Shown: positions 38,435 through 47,371 of the stretch, piece by piece | How positions within the stretch are numbered: the first letter of the stretch is position 1 | Layout: the number at the start of each line of letters is the position of its first letter | NCBI RefSeq assembly: GCF_002377945.1 | Contig: NZ_DFQV01000021.1 | Coordinates: 80,793 to 144,792 of the forward strand | Source: Psychrobacter sp. UBA3480 | Lineage (GTDB): Bacteria > Pseudomonadota > Gammaproteobacteria > Pseudomonadales > Moraxellaceae | Reading direction: 5' to 3' | DNA: 64,000 nt | The notes under the pieces: model-generated | What the model was told of the DNA's origin: nothing | What the model saw: only the letters and a program-made list of their open reading frames with translations | The model's database searches: none | Program-made: the position numbers and the translations under genes

Positions 38435-38462
38435 ATTATACAAGAAATTTTTAATTTTACAA
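38435..38462 (-). promoter_or_regulatory. Sigma70 promoter of 4.5S RNA gene
   Basis: On the minus strand TTGTAA (-35) and a perfect TATAAT (-10) are separated by 16 bases, ending a few bases before the RNA 5' end. Confidence 0.72.
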
Positions 38463-38726
38463 CCCCTATCTTAAAACTGTTTGCTTTAGGCCCTAAATAG
38501 CACTGTCATTTAGTTCATTAGCTCAGGTCCGCAATGTATGAGCACAAATTATATCAGTAACTTAGGTCACAAAATTCTCACAGCAACTTATATGAATTTT
38601 GCTATTTTAGTGAATGAAGTTGCACCCATGTCGATTTCTAGAGAACAATAGGGACAACTTTTCATGTATGAATGAGCGTTGATAATTGTCATTTATATAT
38701 TATTAGAATCAATTTAGGAGATAATA

Positions 38727-39443
38727 ATGAAAAATACTTTATTGAATAAAGCAGCACTAGCTTCTGGTACGGTTTGTCTCATGACAGCGATGATGGGTAG
38801 CGCCCATGCAGAGCCAACAGGCTATGATCAACTGACATTTCAGACAGAAATAAAAGAAGAGATTCAGAACGACGAAGTACGCGCCAGCTTGTACAAGAAA
38901 GCACAGGCCACTGACTCTAAAACTTTAGCTACAATGCTTAACACCTCAATCAACAATGCTATGAAAATCGCCAAGCACTACCCTAGCGTGACCGTGAGCA
39001 CAGGGCAACAGCGCACCTATCCACGCTACGACAAAAACGATAAAATCATTGGCTGGACAGGTCAAGCAAACATAGACTTAAAAAGTACAGACTTTTCAGC
39101 GACTAGCCAGCTTATTGCTGATTTGCAAGAAACCTTAGTGATGGACAATCTTAACTTTGGTGTATCAGACACCAAAAAGGATGCGCTAGAGCAAAAATTA
39201 ATGACCGAAGCCTCTCGTGCTTTTCAGCAGCAAGCTAAGAGCCTTACCCGCGCGTGGGATGCTCGTGGCTACCGCGTCGTCAATGTTAACCTAAACACAG
39301 GTAGCAACTATCCACGTCCGATGTATAGCGCTATGAGCATGAAATCAGGAATGGCAGACGAGTCAGTACCAAGTCAAAGCTTTGAGTCTGGCAACAGTAC
39401 TATTTCGGTGACTGCTAACGGTACTATCGAGTTAACTAAATAA
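38727..39443 (+). CDS. SIMPL (DUF541) domain periplasmic protein
   Basis: The 238-residue protein has an N-terminal signal peptide of about 28 residues (cleavage after GSAHA). The mature part has the SIMPL-type pattern, TLATMLNTSINNAMKIAKHYPSVTVSTG, and a final NGTIEL strand. SIMPL proteins are periplasmic and of unknown detailed role. TTAGGAG lies six bases before the start. A 285-base upstream gap holds the ffs promoter and no other gene. Confidence 0.75.
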   Translation: MKNTLLNKAALASGTVCLMTAMMGSAHAEPTGYDQLTFQTEIKEEIQNDEVRASLYKKAQATDSKTLATMLNTSINNAMKIAKHYPSVTVSTGQQRTYPRYDKNDKIIGWTGQANIDLKSTDFSATSQLIADLQETLVMDNLNFGVSDTKKDALEQKLMTEASRAFQQQAKSLTRAWDARGYRVVNVNLNTGSNYPRPMYSAMSMKSGMADESVPSQSFESGNSTISVTANGTIELTK

Positions 39444-39480
39444 GACAGCTTATAGTTCAATAAAATAAGTGATTTACATT

Positions 39481-39517
39481 AAAAAAGGCAAGCATCGTTA
39501 ACGGTGCTTGCCTTTTT
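39481..39517. terminator. Bidirectional terminator
   Basis: A 16-17-bp stem (AAAAAGGCAAGCATCG and complement with one G-T pair) around TTAA, flanked by A/T runs, between convergent genes. Confidence 0.85.
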
Positions 39518-39565
39518 ATTTTGCTAGCGATATCTATTCATGATATTCAATCGTTATTGAGACCA

Positions 39566-40309
39566 TTATTGTGACTTAGCAACTTCCTGTTGACGCAGTT
39601 TTAGCATCAATTTTTGATACCAAGCGAGCTTTTGATAAGCCAGCAGCTGCGCTGCCTTTCTTTTGTTGTCTTGCAATGTGGTCGTGTTTTGAATCACATA
39701 TACAGTACGTGTAATTTGCTCAAGTGTTTGGCCAGTTTCGCTTTGTATAATGGCCTTAATTGTATGAGTACCTGGCAAAACATCAACAGTAGCAATAGAC
39801 GCGCTCAAACCTTGTGCAACCTCTTTGTCATCAAAATAAATACGGGCACTATCCCCTACCTGTAACGCAGGCTTAATCTGCACATTGACATCGATATTCT
39901 GTACGGGACGACGATAGGCTCTCTCTTCGCTAGGTTCAGTAATGGCTAACTGATAGTTTACTGGCGTGGTAACCTTAGTATTTATCGCAGGCGACTCAGT
40001 AGCAGTCACTGTCTGCGACGCATTTGATGATTGGCGACTTGTATTAGGATTGGTTGTCGTATTCAGACTAGTTGATCTGCTCGTCTCATTACCCGTCGTA
40101 ATAGCCATTTGACTGACTTGTTTGCCAACTTGCTGCTCATAATCCTGTGGACGGTCGGTAAAGGTGACTTGACCGGTTTGCTCATCGACCACTTTGTAAA
40201 TAGGTGCAGCATTCGTGAGAGATGTACAAAGACTAGCGAGAGCAACCGTAGTCCATAACCCAACTCTAATCCTACTCTTCAAGAAACTCGGTTTTGCTAA
40301 TAAAGTCAT
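39566..40309 (-). CDS. DUF4124 domain-containing exported protein
   Basis: The 247-residue protein has a signal peptide (cleavage near residue 35) directly followed by the DUF4124 pattern IYKVVDEQTGQVTFTDRP. A Ser/Thr/Asn-rich linker (about 75-120) leads to a beta-rich end, SARIYFDDKEVAQGLSASIATVDVLPGTHTIKAI, resembling a PEGA- or Ig-like repeat. Proteins with this pattern are often located next to glnA in gammaproteobacteria, as here. The function is unknown; the position suggests a link with nitrogen assimilation only by association. Confidence 0.72.
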   Translation of the reverse strand: MTLLAKPSFLKSRIRVGLWTTVALASLCTSLTNAAPIYKVVDEQTGQVTFTDRPQDYEQQVGKQVSQMAITTGNETSRSTSLNTTTNPNTSRQSSNASQTVTATESPAINTKVTTPVNYQLAITEPSEERAYRRPVQNIDVNVQIKPALQVGDSARIYFDDKEVAQGLSASIATVDVLPGTHTIKAIIQSETGQTLEQITRTVYVIQNTTTLQDNKRKAAQLLAYQKLAWYQKLMLKLRQQEVAKSQ

Positions 40310-40442
40310 AATCCATCAACCTAGATAGTGTCTACTATTAATATAATTTTATAAAACTATTATGCGTGAGTTTTGACATGAAATCAGTAGCGATTTCAAA
40401 GAAAATTCAGCAATTGGACTGATACACTTTATTAATACGCAT

Positions 40443-40476
40443 AAAAAAACCAGCCAAGTTAACCTTAGCTGGTTTT
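40443..40476 (-). terminator. Terminator of glnA
   Basis: A hairpin with ACCAGC/GCTGGT arms extended by A/T pairs; on the minus strand a run of seven T follows. It begins about 35 bases after the glnA stop. Confidence 0.7.
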
Positions 40477-40510
40477 GTGACTCAAAATAAATGAGTGTTT
40501 TAGCGACTAA

Positions 40511-41920
40511 TTAGCAGCTGTAGTACATGTCAAATTCGACAGGGTGTACAGTTACGTTCAAACGTTGTACTTCTTCTTCTTTCAAAGCAATAAACGCTTC
40601 TAGCATGTCTTCAGTGAAGACATCACCTTTTAATAAGAAGTCATGATCGTCACGCAATGCTTGTAGTGCAACGTCTAAGCTCTCTGCAACCGTTGGGATT
40701 TGTGCTTCTTCTTCTGGTGGCAAGTCATACAAGTTTTTGTCCGCAGCTTCGCCTGGATGCATTTTGTTTTGGATACCGTCAAGGCCGGCCATCAACAATG
40801 CAGCAAACGCTAGGTATGGGTTAGCCGTTGGATCAGGGAAACGTGCTTCTACACGTACCGCTTTCGGACTGCTTACGTGTGGAATACGGATAGATGCTGA
40901 ACGGTTAGATGCTGAATAAGCAAGTTTGATAGGCGCTTCATAATGTGGTACTAGGCGCTTATAGCTGTTCGTTGATGGGTTAGTAATCGCGTTCAACGCA
41001 CGAGCATGCTTGATAATACCGCCAATGAAATACAATGCTGTTTCAGACAGACCAGCATACTCATCACCAGAGAATGTGTTTACACCGTCTTTTGAGATTG
41101 ACATATGTACGTGCATACCTGAACCGTTATCACCAACGATTGGCTTAGGCATAAAGGTCGCTGTTTTGCCAAACTGATGCGCAACGTTATGAACAACATA
41201 TTTCAATTGCTGAACTTCATCCGCTTTACGTACCATCGTGTTGAATGCAACACCGATTTCAGACTGGCAAGAAGCCACTTCATGGTGATGAACTTCAACC
41301 GAACCTTCACCAACGATTTCTTCGATGCGTTCACACATAACAGCACGCATGTCATGTGAGCTATCGATCGGTGGTACTGGGAAATAGCCGCCTTTCACAC
41401 GTGGGCGATGCGCCATGTTGCCCCACTCGTAAGTCTCGTTAGTCGACCATGCTGCTTCTTCAGCCGTGATCTTATGACTAACGCCAGACATATCGACTGA
41501 CCATTTAACATCGTCAAATACAAAGAATTCAGGCTCTGGACCGAAATAAGCAGTATCACCGATACCAGTAGACTTTAAATACTCTTCAGCGCGACGTGCG
41601 ATAGAACGTGGGTCACGGTCATAACCTTGTAGCGTTGATGGCTCGATGATATCGCAAGTCACTACCACAGTCACCGCGTCAAAGAACGGGTCAACAAAAG
41701 CAGTTTCTGGATCAGGACGCAAGATCATATCTGACGCTTCGATACCTTTCCAACCGGCGATTGATGAGCCATCAAACATTTTGCCATCTTCCATGACATC
41801 TTCATCAACGGTATGCGCTGGGAAGCTGATGTGCTGCTCTTTGCCGCGTGTATCAGTAAAGCGAAAATCAACCCATTTAGCATTAGAGGATTGGATAAGA
41901 TCTAATAGTTTATTCGACAT
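40511..41920 (-). CDS. glnA: Glutamine synthetase, type I (GlnA)
   Basis: The 469-residue protein joins ammonia and glutamate to form glutamine. It has the type I pattern: [35 protein letters not shown] and the adenylylation-type loop NLYDLPPEE with its Tyr. The subtype is the adenylylated GSI-beta. GGAGACTATTC precedes the ATG. Upstream lie a consensus sigma54 promoter and NtrC-like sites, so it is probably nitrogen regulated. No glnL or glnG sits in the window. Confidence 0.97.
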   Translation of the reverse strand: MSNKLLDLIQSSNAKWVDFRFTDTRGKEQHISFPAHTVDEDVMEDGKMFDGSSIAGWKGIEASDMILRPDPETAFVDPFFDAVTVVVTCDIIEPSTLQGYDRDPRSIARRAEEYLKSTGIGDTAYFGPEPEFFVFDDVKWSVDMSGVSHKITAEEAAWSTNETYEWGNMAHRPRVKGGYFPVPPIDSSHDMRAVMCERIEEIVGEGSVEVHHHEVASCQSEIGVAFNTMVRKADEVQQLKYVVHNVAHQFGKTATFMPKPIVGDNGSGMHVHMSISKDGVNTFSGDEYAGLSETALYFIGGIIKHARALNAITNPSTNSYKRLVPHYEAPIKLAYSASNRSASIRIPHVSSPKAVRVEARFPDPTANPYLAFAALLMAGLDGIQNKMHPGEAADKNLYDLPPEEEAQIPTVAESLDVALQALRDDHDFLLKGDVFTEDMLEAFIALKEEEVQRLNVTVHPVEFDMYYSC

Positions 41921-42200
41921 GAATAGTCTCCGTTGTGTTGATCACGTAATTGCGATTTAAAATTATTAATATGATGTTCTTGTCCAAGAATGTCAGATGT
42001 GCTCTCAATACTAAAACAGCGCATTCGATATTATGCTTATTATCAGCACTATTTTACGTATTAGTCAAGATGCTCATCTAAAGCGTTTACTCAATCAGAC
42101 CAATATTTGTGCACATGGTCCAACATACGCCAATTCAATCCTAACGACATTCTAGCAATATATAACTCATAATGCTGAACTCTTCGGGCTCTTGTTAATA

Positions 42201-42237
42201 ATTATTTTTAGACCAATTTCTTGGCTTTAAAAATAAT
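42201..42237 (-). promoter_or_regulatory. Predicted 5'-leader hairpin of glnA mRNA
   Basis: On the minus strand two 10-bp arms (ATTATTTTTA / TAAAAATAAT) enclose a smaller stem CCAA-GAAA-TTGG capped by a GNRA-type tetraloop. The hairpin begins a few bases after the start expected from the sigma54 promoter at 42252-42267, so it would be the 5' end of that transcript. Confidence 0.5.
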
Positions 42238-42251
42238 CATAACAGCAATAA

Positions 42252-42267
42252 TGCAAAGGCTATGCCA
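42252..42267 (-). promoter_or_regulatory. Sigma54 (-24/-12) promoter of glnA
   Basis: Minus-strand TGGCATAGCCTTTGCA matches the RpoN consensus TGGCAYR-N4-TTGCW at every conserved position. It is about 330 bases from the glnA start. Confidence 0.75.
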
Positions 42268-42422
42268 ATGTATTGGCACTCCAACCACAGATATAGTTGT
42301 AGGCAGATATAATTATCAATATTTACAGTGATTTATACGATTAATATCGTTATATATTCATTAATTCCCATCAAATTCAGTTTTAGAATAGCACTTAATT
42401 AGAGCACCAGCTGAGAACCAAA

Positions 42423-42439
42423 GGCACTTAATTGGTGCA
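42423..42439. promoter_or_regulatory. NtrC-type binding site (promoter-proximal)
   Basis: GGCACTTAATTGGTGCA fits the NtrC dyad GCAC-N7-GTGC. It is about 190 bases upstream of the predicted sigma54 start, a normal enhancer distance. Confidence 0.65.
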
Positions 42440-42464
42440 AATACAAGTATGTAAATTATTGAAA

Positions 42465-42481
42465 TGCTACTTTCTGGTGCA
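42465..42481. promoter_or_regulatory. NtrC-type binding site (promoter-distal)
   Basis: TGCTACTTTCTGGTGCA matches one half of the NtrC dyad exactly and the other partly, with the same spacing. Its centre is 42 bases from the other site, about four helix turns. Confidence 0.5.
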
Positions 42482-42748
42482 ATGTTAATAGCTGAACTTA
42501 TAACATTGGTTCCGACTACGTTATTTTATTTGTCGACAAAATAATAAAAAATATGTTTTTACTTGGTGCTTACTTAGATAGCCCGTACCCTACATTTGAT
42601 AGAAAACAAAATAGTGGTAAGATAACCGCGCGCAATAACCTCCTCTGTTATAGTCATAGCTGCTTGTGTTCGGCAATCAAGTGATTCGATAACAGTGAGA
42701 ACAAATTTCATGTTAAAAATATAATAAAACTGATAAGTTGAAGCCTTA

Positions 42749-43372
42749 ATGATTTTGATGATCGATAATTACGATAGCTTTACGTACAATATCGTACAGT
42801 ACTTCGGTGAGCTAAAGCAGGACATCACTGTCTGGCGTAATGATCAGGTCAGCATTGAGCAGATTAAAACCCTTGCACCTGATGTTATTGTGATTGGCCC
42901 AGGTCCGTGCGATCCTGACCGTGCAGGTATTTCGCTGCAAGCCATTGAGACATTTAAAGGAATTATTCCTATACTGGGTATTTGCTTGGGTCATCAAGCT
43001 ATCGGTCAAGCCTTTGGCGGTCAAGTAGTCAAAGCCGGCGAAGTCATGCATGGCCGTTTATCAGCTATCTATCACAACGAGCAAGGTGTGTTTGATGGAT
43101 TACCTAACCCGTCACAGGTTACGCGTTATCATTCGCTCGTCATTGACAAGACAAGCCTACCAGACTGCTTTGAACTTACCGCATGGACACAAAATGCCGA
43201 TGGTAGTATTGAGGAAATCATGGGTATCCGCCATAAGGAGCTGGCTGTAGAAGGTGTTCAGTTTCATCCTGAGTCGATATTGAGCGAAGCAGGTTATCAA
43301 TTGCTCAATAACTTTTTACAGACTCATGGCTTGGCTACTCTGACATCCGATGAGCTACCACAAGTTGGCTAG
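42749..43372 (+). CDS. trpG: Anthranilate/aminodeoxychorismate synthase glutaminase subunit
   Basis: The 207-residue class I glutamine amidotransferase releases ammonia from glutamine for anthranilate synthesis. Its catalytic Cys79 is in ILGICLGHQ, with His173 and Glu175 in FHPES. The start [14 protein letters not shown] is characteristic. In many gammaproteobacteria this subunit also serves aminodeoxychorismate synthase (PabA), which cannot be told apart here. It heads trpG-trpD-trpC; trpE is not in the window. The ATG at 42749 has only a weak ribosome binding site; 42758 is an alternative. Confidence 0.93.
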   Translation: MILMIDNYDSFTYNIVQYFGELKQDITVWRNDQVSIEQIKTLAPDVIVIGPGPCDPDRAGISLQAIETFKGIIPILGICLGHQAIGQAFGGQVVKAGEVMHGRLSAIYHNEQGVFDGLPNPSQVTRYHSLVIDKTSLPDCFELTAWTQNADGSIEEIMGIRHKELAVEGVQFHPESILSEAGYQLLNNFLQTHGLATLTSDELPQVG

Positions 43373-43470
43373 ATTTGCCTAAAAGCACTTTGGTAAAAAA
43401 TGCTGCTTTCATGAGCCTATGCCAAATTTCACACAGATTCATATAAAAAATAATAGTAAGCGAGACCACA

Positions 43471-44592
43471 ATGAGTACGACAAAAATAGAAGAAACGCAC
43501 ACGCCAGAGAGTATTACAAAATTGTCTGACGAGCAAACGCATCAATTGCTAACCACAGCTTTGGGTAGAATATTTCAACACATCGATTTAACTTTTGATG
43601 AGATGTATCAAGTGATGCTGATTATCATGCAAGGTAGATGCAGCGACGCTATGATGGGCGCTATCTTGACGGGATTACGCATGAAAGGCGAATCCATTGA
43701 CGAGATTACTGCTTCAGCCAGCGCCATGCGTGCACTAGCCGCCAACATTGAACCAAAGAACTGCGATTACTTGGTAGATATCGTTGGTACTGGCGGTGAT
43801 GGTGCTAACTTGTTCAATGTCTCAACTGCATCGGCATTAGTTGTTGCGGCAGCTGGTGCACAAGTTGCTAAGCACGGCAATCGCGGCGTCTCGACCAAAT
43901 CTGGTAGCTCAGATTTGCTTGAGCAAGCAGGTATCAGTCTTGCGCTTACGCCAGCTCAAGCAAAAGACTGTATCGAAAATCAAGGTATCGGGTTTTTATT
44001 TGCACCTAATCATCACAGCGCCATGCGTTACGCCAACCCTGTACGCCGTGAGCTAAAGGCACGTACTATCTTTAATATTTTAGGCCCATTGACCAACCCT
44101 GCTGGCACGCCAAATTTAGTCATCGGTGTGTTTACCGCGCAGTTATGTGAGCCGATTGCTAAGGTGATGAGAAACTTAGGCGCACGTCATGTCATGGTAG
44201 TAGGCGCAAAAGATGGTCTTGATGAAATCAGTCTTGCAACCTCGACCACAGTCGCTGAGCTAAAAGATGGCGAGATATCAGTCTATGACATGATGCCAGA
44301 AGATGCGGGTATCGAGTCCCAAACTCTTATCGGCCTAGATGTCGACTCTCCAGCACAAAGTTTAGAGCTGATTCGTGCTGCGCTATCTGGAGCCGACACT
44401 CATGACCATGCCGTACTTAAAGCACGTGATATGATTGCGCTAAATGCAGGTGCCGCGATATACATCGCAGGACTTGCTAGTAACTACCCTAACGGTGTTA
44501 GCCGAGCACAGAAAATCATTCAAAATGGCGATGCTTTACTCAAACTTGAATCTTTAGCCAACTATACCCAACAGCTAGTCGCTCAAGGTTAA
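43471..44592 (+). CDS. trpD: Anthranilate phosphoribosyltransferase TrpD
   Basis: The 373-residue enzyme transfers phosphoribose from PRPP to anthranilate. Seen: VDIVGTGGDGANLFNVSTASALV, KHGNRGVSTKSGSSDLLE, and the RRELKARTIFNILGPLTNP segment. It has an N-terminal extension of about 25 residues relative to the usual 340-residue family. It follows trpG after 98 bases and is separated from trpC by 170 bases holding a TIR-bounded repeat. Confidence 0.96.
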   Translation: MSTTKIEETHTPESITKLSDEQTHQLLTTALGRIFQHIDLTFDEMYQVMLIIMQGRCSDAMMGAILTGLRMKGESIDEITASASAMRALAANIEPKNCDYLVDIVGTGGDGANLFNVSTASALVVAAAGAQVAKHGNRGVSTKSGSSDLLEQAGISLALTPAQAKDCIENQGIGFLFAPNHHSAMRYANPVRRELKARTIFNILGPLTNPAGTPNLVIGVFTAQLCEPIAKVMRNLGARHVMVVGAKDGLDEISLATSTTVAELKDGEISVYDMMPEDAGIESQTLIGLDVDSPAQSLELIRAALSGADTHDHAVLKARDMIALNAGAAIYIAGLASNYPNGVSRAQKIIQNGDALLKLESLANYTQQLVAQG

Positions 44593-44615
44593 CTTATAAG
44601 CACTCATCTACTGTC

Positions 44616-44733
44616 TATAGTCAAAGAAATCTAAAACGGATACAAGGCAGCCGACCACAGATTGTACAAATCGTACATCTAGGACGGGCAACGCCGTAGC
44701 CATTTAGTAGTTATTAATAGCTCTCTGACTATA
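44616..44733. repeat. 118-bp TIR-bounded element between trpD and trpC
   Basis: The segment starts TATAGTCAAAGA and ends TCTCTGACTATA, a terminal inverted repeat with 11 of 12 positions matching. It includes a small inner dyad (TGTAC-AAATC-GTACA). It codes for nothing and lies in the trpD-trpC gap. Its form suggests a small non-autonomous repeat; I know of no named family. Confidence 0.55.
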
Positions 44734-44762
44734 TTTACATTTAACGATATTCGGATACCAGT

Positions 44763-45632
44763 ATGACCACAATCCATTCAGACATACCGTCAGTGCTACA
44801 GCGCATTGTCGCCACCAAAGTAAAAGAAGTAAAAGCCGCTCGCGAAGCATTGTCTTTAGAGGACTTGAAAGCACAGGTCGCAGCTGATGATAAACCGCGT
44901 CGAGGTTTTGCCGCGACATTACGTGCTGCTGGCACTAAAGAAAATGGTATCGGTATCATTGCTGAGATTAAAAAAGCCTCACCGTCTAAAGGTATTATCA
45001 ATCATAACTTTACCCCTGCTCTATTTGCGCAGCAGTATGAGCAAGCAGGCGCTAGTTGTCTGTCTGTATTGACCGATCGTGATTACTTTCAGGGCGATGA
45101 CAACTACCTTATTCAGGCGGCTAATACCTCAAGTCTACCGATATTACGTAAAGACTTCATGATTGATGTCTATCAAATCTATCAATCTTACCTAATGGGC
45201 GCTGACTGCATCCTACTCATTATGGCATGCCTAGATGATGCGCAAGTGCAAGAGCTACATGCATTGAGTATTGAGCTTGGTATGGACGTATTGATAGAAG
45301 TGCATACCCAATCTGAGCTTGAGCGTGCGCTACAATTGCCACGCTCAGTACACAATATTTATGGTATCAATAACCGTGATTTAAATACCTTCGATGTTGA
45401 CTTGCAAACCACGCTTGATCTTAAGAATATTTTAAACGACGCACTCGCTGCTGATAGCGCTAAACAAAAACCACTTATCGTGACCGAGAGTGGCATTCAT
45501 AGCAGTGATGATATTCGTCTCATGCTAAGTAATGAGATTCAGCACTTTCTAATCGGTGAGCAATTTATGAAAACTGATCATCCAGGGCAAGCGTTACAAT
45601 CCTTACTTGCGGGCGTCGCAGCGGACGGGTAA
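44763..45632 (+). CDS. trpC: Indole-3-glycerol-phosphate synthase TrpC
   Basis: The 289-residue TIM-barrel enzyme closes the indole ring. Seen: AEIKKASPSKGII, CLSVLTDRDYFQG, LRKDFMIDVYQIYQS, GINNRDLNTFDVDL, VTESGIHSSDD and the IGEQFMKTDHPG end. All core catalytic residues of the family appear in these motifs. Trp biosynthetic order is trpG-trpD-trpC as in Pseudomonas and Acinetobacter, where trpF and trpBA are elsewhere. Confidence 0.96.
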   Translation: MTTIHSDIPSVLQRIVATKVKEVKAAREALSLEDLKAQVAADDKPRRGFAATLRAAGTKENGIGIIAEIKKASPSKGIINHNFTPALFAQQYEQAGASCLSVLTDRDYFQGDDNYLIQAANTSSLPILRKDFMIDVYQIYQSYLMGADCILLIMACLDDAQVQELHALSIELGMDVLIEVHTQSELERALQLPRSVHNIYGINNRDLNTFDVDLQTTLDLKNILNDALAADSAKQKPLIVTESGIHSSDDIRLMLSNEIQHFLIGEQFMKTDHPGQALQSLLAGVAADG

Positions 45633-45739
45633 AGTAACTCAATAATTTATGCTTAAATATATGCTAATAGCTTGAACAATGTCTGCGCTATATACATAGT
45701 TCAATCAACCATTCATCAATCAACGATACGTTAACTTTT

Positions 45740-46471
45740 ATGTCAAACTCTCTGTTTTCAAAAGAAATGCAAGACCAGCTCAAAGAACTTAAAGGCCAGC
45801 TGAGCAAGGGCCGTGATACCAATTCACCTGAAGGTGAGAATCAAAAGCCGACTGAGCCAGTGTCGCTACCGACTCAAAAGCAAGTAAAAAAGACAGTCAA
45901 GCAGCTAGATAGTGAACACATCGATGACGATAAAGTTCTGTTTATGCAAGCCATGCATGGTGTCAATCAGCTAGAAGACAAAAATGTCCGCTCACCTGCC
46001 AGCGCAACTAAAGCAGGTAAGCCTGATGCAGCGACACTATCAAAACGTGCGGCGGCTCAAGGTAGTGAAGCCAGTGATTTAGGCGCAGGCTTGTCAGATA
46101 TGCAAGCACTACTGAACCCTGTTGCTGCTGAAGCTTATTTGTCTTATAAGCAGCCTACACTGCAAAATAAAATCTTTGATCAGCTCAAAAAAGGCAAGCT
46201 GCGTTGGTATGATGCGGTAGATATCCATGGCTGTACAATAGAAGAAGCTCGCGAAGCGATGACTCAACTATTGAGCCAAGCCAAGCAAAACAACGAAACC
46301 ATGGTAAAAATCGTCCATGGTAAAGGTAGCGAAGCGATTCTAAAAACCTGTATTAACGGCTGGTTACGTCAATTGCCAGAAGTATTAGCTTTTTGCTCTG
46401 CGCCACCAAAAGATGGTGGTAACGGTGCTGTACTAGTACTACTTAAAAAACCTAAAGCAGATGGCGAATAG
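45740..46471 (+). CDS. Smr domain protein
   Basis: The 243-residue protein has a hydrophilic, basic and Gln-rich N-terminal part and a C-terminal Smr domain (about residues 160-243) with the DIHGCTIEEAREAM, KIVHGKGS and GGNGAVLVLLKK motifs. Smr domains nick or bind branched DNA in MutS2 or, in stand-alone proteins such as YdaL/SmrB, act on RNA of collided ribosomes. Which applies here is unknown. It follows trpC after 107 bases with its own terminator. Confidence 0.86.
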   Translation: MSNSLFSKEMQDQLKELKGQLSKGRDTNSPEGENQKPTEPVSLPTQKQVKKTVKQLDSEHIDDDKVLFMQAMHGVNQLEDKNVRSPASATKAGKPDAATLSKRAAAQGSEASDLGAGLSDMQALLNPVAAEAYLSYKQPTLQNKIFDQLKKGKLRWYDAVDIHGCTIEEAREAMTQLLSQAKQNNETMVKIVHGKGSEAILKTCINGWLRQLPEVLAFCSAPPKDGGNGAVLVLLKKPKADGE

Positions 46472-46495
46472 GTCTATTGTTAGTGATACGGTACT

Positions 46496-46533
46496 ATATA
46501 AAAAGGACTGCTTATTTGCAGTCCTTTTTATAT
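46496..46533 (+). terminator. Terminator after the Smr gene
   Basis: A 16-bp perfect stem (ATATAAAAAGGACTGC and complement) around TTATTT, T-rich at the 3' side. Confidence 0.85.
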
Positions 46534-46678
46534 CAATCACTTATGGTTTAGACGTAGACTGCAACGATGTTTCCTTTAATGAATGCTCTCTTTAATGTAC
46601 ATTCCATTTAATGTTAGCTTCTCATTCTGCATTAATATCTTTACTTGAGCTCCTTCTAATTAGCAAAGCGAAATCACT

Positions 46679-47311
46679 ATGAGCATACAGACTATTGAAA
46701 ACACCAACGAACTAGAACGGCAGATTGCTGCGTTGATCGTACTTGAACCAAGGTTTGCTTCTGTGCATAAGCAGGTCGGGACACCTAATCTTAGGCATAA
46801 CGCAGGTGGGTTTGAGCAGTTGATGAGAGCGATGGTCGGTCAGCAGCTATCAGTTGCCGCCGCTGCCAGTATTTGGAAACGGTTGGTTGATGCAGAATTG
46901 ATTACCCCGCAAGCAATACGTGAAGCGACAGACGATAGTTTGAAGACGCAAGGATTTTCTAAGCAAAAAACTCGTTATGTACGCTCTTTAGTGGATCATG
47001 ATATAGACTTTGCAGCCTTAGAAACTTTACCAAATGAAGAGGTCATAACAACTCTAACAGCTGTGACAGGCATTGGGCGCTGGACAGCTGAGATGTATTT
47101 ATTATTTTCATTAAAACGTGCAGACATACTCGCTGTTGATGATTTGGCCATTAAAGTTGCAGCCATGGAGTTGTTAGGCTTAGCAGAGCGCCCAACACCC
47201 AAGCAGCTTAAAGACCTAACTCAGCACTGGTCACCTTGTCGCAGTGCTGCCAGTCTATTGCTTTGGTCGTACTACGGCTCATTACGTGATAAAACCGCAG
47301 TACCTTTATAA
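46679..47311 (+). CDS. AlkA-like DNA-3-methyladenine glycosylase (HhH-GPD)
   Basis: The 210-residue protein belongs to the AlkA branch of the helix-hairpin-helix glycosylases, which remove alkylated purines. The hairpin LTAVTGIGRWTAEMYLLF is followed by the catalytic Asp region ADILAVDDLAIK, and the N-terminal MRAMVGQQLSVAAA matches the family. The N-terminal TATA-binding-like domain of E. coli AlkA (282 residues) is missing, as in many small members. Substrates are inferred from family. Confidence 0.88.
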   Translation: MSIQTIENTNELERQIAALIVLEPRFASVHKQVGTPNLRHNAGGFEQLMRAMVGQQLSVAAAASIWKRLVDAELITPQAIREATDDSLKTQGFSKQKTRYVRSLVDHDIDFAALETLPNEEVITTLTAVTGIGRWTAEMYLLFSLKRADILAVDDLAIKVAAMELLGLAERPTPKQLKDLTQHWSPCRSAASLLLWSYYGSLRDKTAVPL

Positions 47312-47371
47312 CTAATTGGGCAAAAACTGAGCTAGTGTTATTCATTACCATTCGTGAGCAAAGAGTCTCTT

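Noticed and set aside
42556..42573. Third NtrC-like half-site (TTGGTGC) further upstream of glnA
   Set aside because: Only one half of the dyad is present.
44616..44733. Trp attenuator or small RNA between trpD and trpC
   Set aside because: There is no Trp-rich leader frame or terminator; the terminal inverted repeats explain the segment better.
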